Shown: piece after piece, positions 52,612 to 61,951 of the stretch
Layout: each line of letters starts with the position of its first letter
Numbering within the stretch: position 1 is the first letter of the stretch
Assembly: GCF_900537995.1 (NCBI RefSeq)
Contig: NZ_LR027880.1
Location: forward strand, 2,116,001 to 2,180,000
DNA length: 64,000 nucleotides
Direction of reading: 5' to 3'
Origin: Roseburia intestinalis L1-82
GTDB lineage: Bacteria > Bacillota > Clostridia > Lachnospirales > Lachnospiraceae
Program-made: the position numbers and the translations under genes
Notes under the pieces: model-generated
Told to the model about the DNA's origin: nothing
Seen by the model: only the letters and a program-made list of their open reading frames with translations
The model's database searches: none

Positions 52612-55600
52612 TCAACTTTTCTTCGTTGTAACCGTCTTTGCTTTCGACCAGCTGGCATAAATCTTTGTTGATTTTTTCCCAACCTTGACTGTCTGATACG
52701 TCCGGATGCGTACATAATATTTTTTCTTTGCTTTCAGCTTTGTAATCTTTTTGGAAGTCATGCTGTTCTTTGCAGCTTTTACAGTCTTTGTGGTTTTCTT
52801 TGTGAATTTACTGCTGGTGGAATACTGGATCTCATAACCGGCGGTCTGTTTTGTCTGCTTCTTCCATTTTACTGTGACCGTATTTTTTGAAGCTGTCAGT
52901 TTGGAAATGGCTGTATTCTTTGGCAGAATCGTAAATGTCTTTTTTACGGTTCCGGTATAATTGCCTTTTAATGTCACCGTCACTGTATATTTTCCAACAT
53001 TTTGTGTCTTTTTCGGATAAGTCACCTTATAATCAGTACCGTTTTTCAGCCTCTTTCCTGCCGCATCCGTAATAGTTACAGATGGTTTCTGCTTCTTTCC
53101 ATTATACGTCATAGATGTTTTGGAAAGTTTTATCGTTTTTGCAGCATAAATCACTTCCGTCTGTTCTGCCCCACATACCGAACATACTGCTGTAAATGTA
53201 CCATTTTTACTGGTTGTTGCACGCTTTGTCACCTTTTTGTTTTTATAAGTATGCGCTGTCTTTGGAATCGATGTAGTATCCTTGACTGCCCCACAGATAC
53301 TGCAGGTTAAAGTCTTTCTTCCCGGTTCAGTGCAGGTCGGCTGTTTCGTTATGCTCTCCGTATAATTGTGCTGACAGGTCACCGTATATGTTTTAGATGC
53401 CGTTCCGGTATAAATACCTGTACCTATGATCGTTAATGTGTAAGTACCTAACCCGGTAATTTCAAATCCACCGGTTACCAGATAATCACGTCCCTCGACT
53501 AATGTTTTACCATCACATTCAACCGCTGCTGTCACACTTTTTGCCGTACCGTTATATGTGGTGTTTCCAATCGTGATCTGCGCACCGGAAAGATCTTTTG
53601 GTGTACTTCCGACAACAAAAATAACTGCATTATCGTCCGTCTCTCTCGGCTGGTAGGTCACACTCATCCTGCCATCTTCCCCTGCCACTGCCTGACGGAT
53701 ATCTAAAATATTGTCAGAGGCGAGCAGGTCATCTGCAGTCAGGGATCTTGCCACATAAAAATTGTAGGTATCGTTCGGCGTCAGGTTTTTGAAAGATGCC
53801 GTCTGTGTGCCGGTGGCGGTGTTGGTTTCGGTGGCGTCGGCTTTAAATACGGAGACTGCCTCTTCTTCGAGTGCTTCCGGCTGATCTACTGGTTCAGACT
53901 CGGATGCCTGCTGTGTGGAATCCGGTGCTGCTGTTAAAACTGGTACGGAATCTGAGGATGATTCTTCGGATTGTGTGGATATGGCGGAGGGGAGGGCTAC
54001 GCCACCGGGGATTGTAATTTCTACAGTAGGCGCACCAAATGCCATCATATCATTATCATCCCATTCATACAACCTTCCATCCTTTGTTAATACCCCACTA
54101 TTAAGATATAGGGTCATCGATATACTTGCTGCTAAAACATTATCCATTATTCTGACTGGTTCTAAATGTCCCGTTCCCCATAGATAAAGTTCTCCATTAT
54201 TTGTTATTGCACCATTTATATTGTATTCCCCCATAATAACATTCCTAACATTATCCATTATTTTTACAGGCACATCAGGCACATATCTACCTTCCGTCGT
54301 TCCATCCCCTAATTGACCATAATCATTGCATCCCCACATATACAAACTTCCATCTTCTTTAATTATTCCGTAACAATCATCTCCAAACTTTATATCCCTT
54401 ACATTACTCATTATCTTTGTTGGTTCATAGCCATATATGTCTACCCCCCACATATACAAATCGCCATTTGAAGTAATTGCAGCACTTGTTGCACCATTCG
54501 TGCCCACTGCAACTACATCATCTAAAACTTTAACTGGAATCACTTCATCTACAATTGTTCCATTTCCTAATTGTCCCCATGCATTATACCCCCACATATA
54601 TAAACTTCTATCTTTTGTAATGGCACCACTTGCATACCTTCCTACACTAACAGAAACAACATTGTCCATTATTTTTACAGGTATATCTCGATCTGTTTTT
54701 GTTCCATCTCCTAATTGACCATAATCATTGCATCCCCACATATACAAACTTCCATCTCTTGTAATAGCACCACTTGAGTCCCATCTTGTACTAATAGAAA
54801 CAACATTGTCCATTATTTTTACAGGTATATCTCGATACGTTTTTGTTCCATCTCCTAATTGACCACAATCATTATTTCCCCACATATACAAACTCCCATT
54901 TCCTGATATAACACCCATATAGTTAACGCCTGAGCTCAATACCTGTGAATAACTATTTAACCCCAAATCCGGTCTGACCGTATCAATTTTATTTCCTGTC
55001 CACCCTCCAACTGTCTTACATAACGTAATCCGCAAGTCATCTATCGTCTCATCCATATGGATTTCAATGTTTCTTCTGGTAGGTACATACCCATCTTTTA
55101 CCGGAGTGATCGTATACCGGCTTTCCGGCAGATAGACTGATAATTTGCCAAGCATATCCGTCTTTTTCTTTACTTCCTCAAACTGTCCTGTCTGATCCGT
55201 AATCGTTACTACAGTATCCGGCAGCAGATTACCATCTGTGTCAACCACAACCAGATTCAAACGATAACTTAAATGCGGACACTTCGTCAGACCATAATCA
55301 TTATGATCAATGGAATAATAAAAATCAGCGATTTTCTTCGACTCCCCAATTAAATTTATATTATAGGAAATTTTACTCAGCATTTTCACGCCTGCTTTTA
55401 GCGTAAGCTCTGCATTAATTTTTCCCTCAATACATTTTTGGCAGCTGTGAATCGTCTTTTCCTGTTTTAGGATTTCCGGTTTCCATGATGCATTTAACTT
55501 AATGCCCGCTTTACCTGTAAGGCTTGCAGAAGCAACATTATTACTCAAAATTTTTACACGCGGTTCTAAAGAAAGCCCCCAGTAAAAACTTCCACTGATT

Positions 55601-57138
55601 TTTAGTTTAGGCGTACATTTTGGCATTGTGGTCAGGCTTGTAATTCCATTGTTATCTGCCTGAATGCCAAAAGTACCACTGATATCAGCGCCGACTGCAC
55701 CATTAATTTCCCACTCATATATCATAGACGGCGTCAGTTCCACAATAATACCATAAAACATATATCCCACAGACGGTAGCGGTACAGTTGCTGTAAATTT
55801 TCCTTTTGCTGTAATATCAAGGCTGCCTTTATAATCCAGCTTTAATTCCACATAACACTTGGAAAATGTAAGATATAATTTTGCAGAATATGTAATCCGC
55901 ATCCACAAACCGCCTGAAATACTGTAACTTCCATCAGAATCTTTTCCTGATTTATCCAATCTGAATTTCATTGTCTTTTTGACACTTCCACTGATGTCGG
56001 CTGCTTTATACTCACTGTTCTCCGGCTCATCCGAAAGTCCCTCATATGTGACACCATCCCCACAGGCAGACGGATCGATCGTTGCGTTTGCAAGATCATC
56101 TGATGCATCAATTTTGACATAGGAAAAAACATCCTCCATTTCGATGTCATCACCGGTAATCGTAACCGTTGTTCCATTTACATCAATCGATGCAACTTTC
56201 GTTATAATAAACTGACCATCTGCATATTCATAGGAAAAAATATCTCCTTCTTCCAAAGATGTCATGTCTGTATCTGCATTTTTGATCACATATGTATTTG
56301 TGGAATCATCTGCCGACACCACAATATTTTTTCCCGTTTCAGATGGAATAATAATGGTATCGTCTCCATAGACTGCAAAATTGTTCGTATCATCGTCATC
56401 CAGGTTCAGCACCTTTTCTTCGTCAAAATCATCTGTCGTCTTTGCTAAAAACTCCTGCATTTCCTGCGTATACATAGAGGATTCATATACTGTACAGATT
56501 GGACGAAGTGTCTCTGTTTCGATTAGATATCCACGCACCAGATAATATTGTGGAATCGTGCCGGAATTGATCGTTACTGTTGTTTCTGTCTCTGTATTTG
56601 TTACGTTCTTTTTCCCGGAAGCCAGCATCTGATTGCCGTTCTCATCATATACTGCAACGACAAGTGTTGCATCCTGTGTTGTTTCAAAAGAAACAGATGC
56701 CTGATTCCCGCTCATATCAATCGAAAACACATTGCATCCATTATTTTCAGTCTGCTCGGCTGCAACACCAGAAAATTCCTGTGCAAACATTGATCCGAAA
56801 CTGTCTGTTCCTCTGACCGTCAATTCTGAGGTAACCCTGGCATCCGTTTTCTCTGTCTCCTGTAACTCCTCTGTCTGCTCTTCTGTTTCCGTCTCTTTAA
56901 TTTCGACAGTCTCCTCAGTTTCTGTCATATCTGCTTCATTGTCCGTCTCTGTCTGTACGATTTCAGCCGCTTGTGTTTCGTCCGGTTCTGTTTCACCGTC
57001 TGATCCGGTCTTTTCTGTCAGAGTCTCTTCCGATTCTTCTGTTTCTTCGCTTTCCGTAACTTCACTGCTCTCTGTCCCGGTCTCTTCTTCCTTTATGACT
57101 GCGGTATCATCCTGCGCAGCAAATACACTGTCCGGATT
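52612..57138 (-). pseudogene. RCC1-repeat surface protein lacking start and signal peptide
   Basis: An open frame of 1,508 codons with a stop at 57139-57141 and no ATG, GTG or TTG until ATG 56926-56928. The first residues, NPDSVFAAQDD, are the end of a signal peptide and its cleavage site, so the start and hydrophobic core are missing. Order: Thr/Glu-rich stalk, beta-rich region, propeller of RCC1 repeats (SLYMWGCNDYGQLGDGTKTD and variants, DNA about 54130-54960), MBG-like module, Cys-pair modules (CSICGAV, CSVCGAE), a second MBG-like module and a C-terminal fibronectin III domain. It was probably a secreted adhesin or enzyme-binding protein. The tyrosine-integrase end of a mobile element begins next to it, so I infer disruption by integration. 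Confidence 0.8.
54130..54960 (-). repeat. DNA-level repeats encoding the RCC1 propeller
   Basis: Units encoding WGxNxxGQLGDGT recur, the clearest pair being 144 bp apart (ATTGTCCATTATTTTTACAG at 54661 and 54805). The region is more AT-rich than the rest of the gene, which suggests expansion or exchange of repeats. Confidence 0.7.
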
Positions 57139-57309
57139 TCACATCAATTTAATTTACTTTAATGCTTTTTCCTTTAATAAAGCCTTTTTCGGTGTTCCAA
57201 CATTATTATAATAACATATTTATGCTGATTACACCACTCGAATTTGTCGTACTCTTGTCGTATGGCACACATTTTGTCGTACTCTCGTCAGTCCATGCCG
57301 GACTCTTTC

Positions 57310-58551
57310 CTAAAATACATCTAAATTGTGTGCTAAATTTTGAATTGCTTCCTGCTTTTTAGTATCGGTAACTTCCGCATAAATATCCATGGTTGTTTCG
57401 ATATTTGCGTGTCCCATAATAGACTGAATTACCTTTAAGTTTGTTTCATTTTCGCAAAACCTTGAACAAAAGGTATGTCGCAAATGATGACATGAAAAAT
57501 GTGGTATTATCACAGGCTCTCTGTGCTGTTTTGCAGCTTTTACCACTTCTTCTGCATTGTGTGCTTCATATATACGCTTGATTGCTCTGTTTACAGCTTG
57601 CGGATTATGGATATTGCCAAAACGATTCATAAAGATAAATCCTTTCATCCCATCAATCACTGTTTCATTAAATCCATGTTCCTTCTGGTCATCCAATTCC
57701 ATCTGGAGTGCATCATAAACCGTATCCATCATCGGAATCGTGCGTATACCAGCTTCTGTCTTTGGAAGAGATACAGCAAATGAACATATCGGATGTTCTT
57801 TGAACTCTCTACTGTAATAAACCACGCTATGATTGATACTGATCGTCCTTTTTTCAAAATCAATGTCTTCCCATCGGATACCGATTGCTTCTCCAATTCG
57901 ACAACCTGTTCCAAGTAGGAACTTAAAAAATGATGCCCAGTGGTAAAATGTAGGACTTTCATCAATATAGCGTATAAAGGCTCTCTGTTGTTCCACTGTC
58001 AAAGCGTGTCTCACACCATGATTTTTCCCCGGTTGCTTTTTAATCTGTGCCATTACTCCATCGCTTGGATTAACACGAATGATGTTATCACGCACAGCAA
58101 GCTGAAATGTCGGGTGTAAAACAGTATGAATTGTTTCTAGCGTATTTATCTGCATTTCCTTCTCTTTCAACAAATGCTGATAGAACTGCAATACATCAGA
58201 ATACTTCACAGCGGCAATTTTCTTCTTGCCAAATCCACCTCGTATAAAGCGATCATACATATATTTATAGTTCCGCATTGTTGTTTCCCTCAACTCTGCC
58301 TTTGTCGATATATATCTGTCAAAAACAAAATTGATTGTAGATGTTCCGGCTGCATACGTATCCAACCCATCAAGCTGATCTTTCATCAGTTTAACTTCTC
58401 TCTCCCGCAATTCCATGATGTCCTTAGAATAGATGCTCCGGCGCTTTCCTTCCGGATCAACATAAGTATATACATACTTACCATCGCAACTGCGTTGAGT
58501 TTCGCCTTTTCTTAATACTCTCCCTTTGTTATCCTTTCTTGATTTCGCCAT
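57310..58551 (-). CDS. int: Tyrosine integrase of the Tn916 type
   Basis: A 413-residue recombinase. Residues about 1-65 form the arm-binding domain (QRSCDGKYVYTYVDPEGKRR), 70-160 the core-binding SAM-like domain, and 180-410 the catalytic domain with Arg in GTGCRIGEAIG, HHLRHTFCSRF and the Tyr in TTMDIYAEVT. It integrates and excises the element. It is the terminal gene of the element, its end facing the truncated surface-protein gene. ATG at 58551, with GGAGA upstream. Confidence 0.95.
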   Translation of the reverse strand: MAKSRKDNKGRVLRKGETQRSCDGKYVYTYVDPEGKRRSIYSKDIMELREREVKLMKDQLDGLDTYAAGTSTINFVFDRYISTKAELRETTMRNYKYMYDRFIRGGFGKKKIAAVKYSDVLQFYQHLLKEKEMQINTLETIHTVLHPTFQLAVRDNIIRVNPSDGVMAQIKKQPGKNHGVRHALTVEQQRAFIRYIDESPTFYHWASFFKFLLGTGCRIGEAIGIRWEDIDFEKRTISINHSVVYYSREFKEHPICSFAVSLPKTEAGIRTIPMMDTVYDALQMELDDQKEHGFNETVIDGMKGFIFMNRFGNIHNPQAVNRAIKRIYEAHNAEEVVKAAKQHREPVIIPHFSCHHLRHTFCSRFCENETNLKVIQSIMGHANIETTMDIYAEVTDTKKQEAIQNLAHNLDVF

Positions 58552-58588
58552 CTCGTCTCCTCTCTCAAGGAAAGAGATTTTGTACTAG

Positions 58589-58768
58589 CTACTCAGCCGG
58601 TTTATCCATTGCATACTGCATATCAATACCTCTTTGTAGCACCTGTGTTATGGTCATGTCATGTTTGGACGCATATCCTTTCAGTCTTGCAGCTTCTTCC
58701 TCCGTCAGTTTTAATCCGATAAGAGTTTTTTTAGGATTATCAGACTTCGGTCTACCTGTTCTAGCCAC
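58589..58768 (-). CDS. Ribbon-helix-helix protein of the ICE
   Basis: A 59-residue protein, MARTGRPKSDNPKKTLIGLK followed by a helix pair LTEEEAARLKGYASKHDM. This layout fits CopG/Arc-type ribbon-helix-helix DNA-binding proteins common beside ICE integrases. Start GTG at 58766-58768 with GGAGGTG 6 bases upstream, better than the ATG at 58798. It may regulate int/xis or be an orphan antitoxin; no toxin is adjacent. Confidence 0.7.
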   Translation of the reverse strand: MARTGRPKSDNPKKTLIGLKLTEEEAARLKGYASKHDMTITQVLQRGIDMQYAMDKPAE

Positions 58769-58869
58769 AATATACACCTCCATCCATTTCATAATCATTA
58801 TACTTTCTGTTTAACCAAAAGTCAAGTGAATTTTGGTTAAACCAAAATCTTTTTCCTTGTCTGCAAAAT

Positions 58870-59064
58870 TTATTTCACCCGAAATGACTCAAGATATTGG
58901 TCAAACACATCAAGGTCTACTAACACCATTCTGTCTATCTTCAGAATTGCTCCCGCATCTTTGGCAAGAGTCTGAAATTTATTCATACCCATGCTGTACA
59001 TTTCTGCCCCTTCCTTATATCTGACCAGTCTTTTTTTATTTATTGCCTTTGGCATCCTCTGCAT
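58870..59064 (-). CDS. xis: Excisionase-like DNA-binding protein
   Basis: A 64-residue basic protein with a MerR/excisionase-like winged-helix pattern: RYKEGAEMYSMGMNKFQTLA, then AGAILKIDRMVLVDLDVFDQ (tip and DNA-contact residues). Its size and position next to int indicate the excisionase that directs element excision. AAGGAGG lies 9 bases before the ATG. Confidence 0.75.
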   Translation of the reverse strand: MQRMPKAINKKRLVRYKEGAEMYSMGMNKFQTLAKDAGAILKIDRMVLVDLDVFDQYLESFRVK

Positions 59065-59175
59065 TACTCAAATCCTCCTTAAATTTAACACGCATTTTAT
59101 ATCTGCCAATGACAACCCACAATTCTCTTGCTGGCTCTCATAGGCAGATAAAAATGCAATACAGGTGACAGATCA

Positions 59176-59253
59176 TTACTCTGCCCACATCGGTCTTGCA
59201 CCGTCATTCAAATTGACCGGACTGCAAATTTCCTTACAATCCGGAAGTATCAT
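59176..59253 (-). CDS. Possible 25-residue ORF in ICE leader
   Basis: ATG at 59251-59253 to TAA at 59176-59178, reading MILPDCKEICSPVNLNDGAR then PMWAE. The composition is protein-like but the ribosome site is weak. Confidence 0.25.
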   Translation of the reverse strand: MILPDCKEICSPVNLNDGARPMWAE

Positions 59254-59299
59254 TATCACGGATATGCTTCATCGCCCTGTGTTACTGCCACACATTTTG

Positions 59300-59410
59300 T
59301 CAGATCTTCTCGCTCCATACCTTTGCTTCAATGTAATGTTTCAACATTTCCTCACATTCACTCCTATCAAAGAGCAGGTACATCTTGGCGAATCTACCTA
59401 GTGGCTCCAC
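59300..59410 (-). CDS. Possible 36-residue ICE small protein
   Basis: GTG at 59408-59410 to TGA at 59300-59302. It reads MEPLGRFAKMYLLFDRSECE and continues EMLKHYIEAKVWSEKI, an amphipathic helical peptide. GAGG lies 4 bases upstream. It is too short for usual ORF calls. It lies just downstream of the putative promoter. Confidence 0.4.
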   Translation of the reverse strand: MEPLGRFAKMYLLFDRSECEEMLKHYIEAKVWSEKI

Positions 59411-59422
59411 ATATCCTCACGT

Positions 59423-59451
59423 CCTGTATGCAAAAAATATTCAGTTGTCAA
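59423..59451 (-). promoter_or_regulatory. Possible promoter for the xis/int side of the ICE
   Basis: Minus strand TTGACA (59446-59451) within CCTTGACAACTGAATA, 17-bp spacer, weak -10 TACAGG (59423-59428). Confidence 0.35.
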
Positions 59452-59508
59452 GGTACAGGGTGCATACGCAGCAATCAGCGAATGGAAAGGGACAATGCTA
59501 ACCGCCTG

Positions 59509-59757
59509 TTATGCAACTTCAAAAGCCAATATCTTTGTGATCAGCTTTGTTTCTAATCTGCGACGCAGAGTTTCATCAATGCAGTAATGCACCTGTCCGC
59601 TTTCGTCATATAACTTTCTGGTAGACAATTTGATTATGTATCCCTCATAGTGTTTTAACACTGTATTGATGGCACTTACATCGCCCTCTGATGCTGCCTT
59701 TATAATATGGAAAGGCAACAAATTTTCCTCATTTCTGCTTTTATACATCTTTTTCAT
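59509..59757 (-). CDS. Helix-turn-helix protein of conjugative-transposon type
   Basis: An 82-residue protein: LLPFHIIKAASEGDVSAINT, then VLKHYEGYIIKLSTRKLYDE and a C-terminal LRRRLETKLITKILAFEV. This is the HTH_16 (helix-turn-helix conjugative transposon-like) family that accompanies a small sigma factor in Tn916-like elements. It overlaps the sigma gene by 17 bp. Confidence 0.85.
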   Translation of the reverse strand: MKKMYKSRNEENLLPFHIIKAASEGDVSAINTVLKHYEGYIIKLSTRKLYDESGQVHYCIDETLRRRLETKLITKILAFEVA

Positions 59758-60181
59758 CTGCTATTCCTTCCATGATCTTCTTCAAAATTTCAAGTGAGCG
59801 TGTCCTGTGTTCATGAATGGTACTGCGAACCAGATTCATTTCTCTTGCAATATCCGCATCGCTCATTTCCATAAAATATGAAAGTAAAATAACATTCCTT
59901 TTTCTTTCTGTAAGTTCCTTCAAAGCTTCAGCAATCAGGGTATTTTTTACTTCAATGTCATAGCCATGCACTTCAAAATGATGATATTCTGTTCCATACT
60001 CATCCATAGTAAATAATTTGCTCAACTCCTTTTCCGACAGTTCAGAGAATGTAACTTCGTGTTTCCTGCGATAGTCCATGTGTTTGTAATAATTTACAGC
60101 TTCGCCTTTTAATGCCATCTGGCATAACCGGTCAAACTGGTGCCGGATAGTCATTTCATCCTTAGAAGAAGGTTGCCCCAT
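59741..60181 (-). CDS. Small sigma-70-family factor of the ICE
   Basis: A 146-residue protein with a region-4 HTH near the C-terminus (LSYFMEMSDADIAREMNL, then VRSTIHEHRTRSLEILKKIM) and a poorly conserved N-terminal half. Similar proteins (Orf7-like) in Tn916-family elements control transfer genes. GGAGGTG lies 7 bases before the ATG. Upstream lies a promoter whose spacer is a perfect palindrome, then a leader with terminator-like hairpin. Confidence 0.85.
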   Translation of the reverse strand: MGQPSSKDEMTIRHQFDRLCQMALKGEAVNYYKHMDYRRKHEVTFSELSEKELSKLFTMDEYGTEYHHFEVHGYDIEVKNTLIAEALKELTERKRNVILLSYFMEMSDADIAREMNLVRSTIHEHRTRSLEILKKIMEGIADEKDV

Positions 60182-60310
60182 ACGAGTTCACCTCCTCCCG
60201 TTCCGAATGCCAAGGCTTTTGCCCTTTTTCCCTTCCGGTGTATCTCCCAAATGAAACTGGGAAGATGTTCGGGTGGATTGAAAAATTTTTAGGAAAATTT
60301 TTCTGTATAT

Positions 60311-60345
60311 AAAAAACGCCCTTATGGGCATATACCCACAGGACA
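60311..60345 (-). terminator. Attenuator-like hairpin in the sigma-factor leader
   Basis: Minus strand GCCCATAAGGGC (60318-60329) is followed by GTTTTTT. The CCCATA segment can instead pair with TGTGGG just upstream (about 60336-60341), so terminator and antiterminator forms are exclusive. This recalls leader control in Tn916-type elements. Confidence 0.5.
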
Positions 60346-60376
60346 CCGTTTATAGCTGATATTAAATTTTCTCCAC

Positions 60377-60406
60377 ATTCTACGAGTGTATATAATACAC
60401 TTTCAA
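60377..60406 (-). promoter_or_regulatory. Promoter of the ICE sigma gene with palindromic operator in spacer
   Basis: Minus strand TTGAAA (60401-60406), 18-bp spacer, TAGAAT (60377-60382). GTGTATTATATACAC (60386-60400), a perfect 15-bp palindrome, fills the spacer, a classical repressor site. Confidence 0.6.
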
Positions 60407-60535
60407 TTGTAGAATTTGCCGCATTACTTAAAATGCGACCTATTTAGCTGTCCTTCCACGCAATGGGCAGGATAATATTTCCCAAATACAAAAATATCCT
60501 TTCAACGGTTCAGAATCCATAACTCTCCCAAACAC

Positions 60536-60602
60536 ATTCAAAGGATAAAAACATGAGAAAAAACCTTTGAATACTGCGTTTTTTTATATGCAATATCCAA
60601 AG
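60536..60602. repeat. Overlapping alternative hairpins
   Basis: ATTCAAAGG (60536-60544) pairs with CCTTTGAAT (60564-60572); the latter, within CTTTGAATACTGC, can also pair with GCAATATCCAAAG (60590-60602) with two mismatches. Only one can form at a time. Confidence 0.6.
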
Positions 60603-60706
60603 TTACTTATTTTATTCAAGTGCATTATATCCCTCTGATATAGTGCGTTATTAGTTCATTTTCTTTTTAAATGGTGAACTATACACTATATACGGAGGTG
60701 CATGAC

Positions 60707-61057
60707 ATGGCTAAATCTAAGAAAATTGATAAAGACATGGGTTTTCGCCTGAAGAAAGCCAGATTAGACCAAAAGCTGACTTATGATGAATTATCCGAAA
60801 AATCCGGTGTTTCATCAAGATATATCAAAGAGATCGAAAATCATGGTAATGTTCCAAGCCTTGAAAAACTCGGTCAGCTCATTCGAGCTTTACACATCTC
60901 TGCTGATCCGTTCTTTTATCCGGCAGCTCCAACTGATAATCTGGATTACCAAAGACTGTTGGTTTATCTTTCAGAATGTACAAACGATCAGATAACCACC
61001 ATTCTTGCACTGGTAGAAGCCTATCTTCGTACATATAAGACCCATGAAACAGAATAG
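60707..61057 (+). CDS. XRE-family regulator of the ICE
   Basis: A 116-residue protein with a Cro/CI-type HTH at about residues 15-65 (LKKARLDQKLTYDELSEKSG, then VSSRYIKEIENHGNVPSLEK). The C-terminal 50 residues are helical. Start ATG at 60707 with GGAGGTG 6 bases upstream, rather than 12 codons earlier. It is divergent from the sigma gene and is a candidate for binding the palindrome in that promoter. Confidence 0.88.
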   Translation: MAKSKKIDKDMGFRLKKARLDQKLTYDELSEKSGVSSRYIKEIENHGNVPSLEKLGQLIRALHISADPFFYPAAPTDNLDYQRLLVYLSECTNDQITTILALVEAYLRTYKTHETE

Positions 61058-61109
61058 CAGAAAGATTTCGATTTTTTCTGGATTGTTTCTGAATTATTCT
61101 GGAGAAGAA

Positions 61110-61145
61110 CAGGGTGGAAGTTCCATGATTGAACGCTCCACCCTG
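61110..61145. terminator. Hairpin between convergent ICE genes
   Basis: CAGGGTGGA (61110-61118) and TCCACCCTG (61137-61145), perfect 9-bp stem, 18-nt loop. T-runs are weak on both sides. Confidence 0.55.
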
Positions 61146-61150
61146 CTTAC

Positions 61151-61486
61151 TTATTTCATTATTGTATTCAGTAACTCTTTCACCTTAACACTCTCTTTAA
61201 CAATCCCCAATCCGGCAAGTATCTGTACTGCATCTACGATACCCTGATAATAGGCTCTCTGTTGCTCCTGAAAGTGCGCATGATCTACAATATCCATATA
61301 GTTTTCTAAAAAATTTCTCTGCTCTGTAGAAAGGTCAGATAAGAATTTTTCATATTCCCGGTTTTCTTTTTTCAGTTCCTTATCCGCCTTCTTTGCTTCC
61401 TCTGTCTGTATGGAATACTCCCGTTCGCCTGCATCGCTTCGAAGCTCCTCAAAAACATCAGATAATCTTTCAAATACTTCATTCAT
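61151..61486 (-). CDS. Unrecognised helical ICE protein
   Basis: A 111-residue charged helical protein (MNEVFERLSDVFEELRSDAG, then EEAKKADKELKKENREYEKF) with a probable coiled coil at about 25-50 and a conserved-looking DIVDHAHFQEQQRAYYQG. Start ATG 61484-61486 with AAAGGTGG upstream; the frame extends to 61540. Divergent from the next XRE gene. Function unknown. Confidence 0.75.
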   Translation of the reverse strand: MNEVFERLSDVFEELRSDAGEREYSIQTEEAKKADKELKKENREYEKFLSDLSTEQRNFLENYMDIVDHAHFQEQQRAYYQGIVDAVQILAGLGIVKESVKVKELLNTIMK

Positions 61487-61572
61487 TTTGTGTCCACCTT
61501 TCTCTAAATAAGTATTGCATTTTACAGGCAGTATTATCAATCCTAAAATTTCTTACAACAATATTTTTTCGT

Positions 61573-61642
61573 ACTTCATCTTTAGAAGTATATTATCAAG
61601 ATTATTCCGTAAAATCAATCATGTGGCACTTCATCTTTAGAA
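61573..61642. promoter_or_regulatory. Direct repeats with internal dyad, probable XRE operators
   Basis: ACTTCATCTTTAGAA occurs at 61573-61587 and 61628-61642, 55 bp apart. The first copy extends to ACTTC-ATCTTTA-GAAGT with inverted ends. They lie between two divergent ICE genes, just before the XRE gene. Confidence 0.65.
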
Positions 61643-61655
61643 AGTTGGTGATGAT

Positions 61656-61913
61656 ATGAAAATTTACTGGAATAAAGAAAGCAATTCCAAAAATCTGATA
61701 GGTCAGAGAGTAAAGGAATTGCGAACTGAAAGGCAGCTATCGCAAAAAGCACTGGCAGAACAGCTCCAGCTTGCCGGATATGAATTTAGCGATTTGACCG
61801 TATTACGAATAGAACAAGGGACACGCTTTGTACCGGATTATGAAGTGGTTGCCCTTGCTGAATTTTTTCATGTATCTTGTGAATATCTTTTAGGTGTCAG
61901 AAATGAAAAATAA
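61656..61913 (+). CDS. Small XRE-family repressor
   Basis: An 85-residue single-domain HTH protein: LIGQRVKELRTERQLSQKAL, then AEQLQLAGYEFSDLTVLRIE and FFHVSCEYLLGVRN. GGTGATG lies before the ATG. Probable ligand of the two repeats in its own upstream region. Confidence 0.88.
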   Translation: MKIYWNKESNSKNLIGQRVKELRTERQLSQKALAEQLQLAGYEFSDLTVLRIEQGTRFVPDYEVVALAEFFHVSCEYLLGVRNEK

Positions 61914-61951
61914 GCAGTGATCTGTATTTGTTCTTTACAGACCGCTGCTTA
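61911..61951. terminator. Terminator between convergent XRE and winged-helix genes
   Basis: TAAGCAGTGATCTGTA pairs with TACAGACCGCTGCTTA at 14 of 16 positions plus G-T pairs; A/T-runs on both sides. Confidence 0.75.

Larger units (their letters stand above)
59065..59508. other. 444-bp ICE region without a standard-length gene
   Basis: Between the excisionase-like gene and the HTH gene. It holds a possible promoter (59423-59451) and two short minus-strand ORFs of 36 and 25 codons, described separately. No RNA gene recognised. Confidence 0.5.
60182..60706. other. 525-bp ICE regulatory region
   Basis: No gene of standard size seen. It holds the sigma-gene promoter/operator, an attenuator-like hairpin, overlapping hairpins at 60536-60602 and the leader of the XRE gene. 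Confidence 0.6.

Noticed and set aside
54130..54960. CRISPR-like array
   Set aside because: Regular repeats encode RCC1 propeller blades in frame; no spacer structure and no cas genes in the window.
56732..57211. 159-codon plus-strand Ser/Val-rich ORF
   Set aside because: Antisense to the Thr/Glu-rich stalk of the surface protein; composition is the complement of GAA/ACA repeats.
57139..57309. A defined attachment-site repeat for the ICE
   Set aside because: The region is AT-rich, but without the other end no direct repeat can be matched, so no attL coordinates are claimed.
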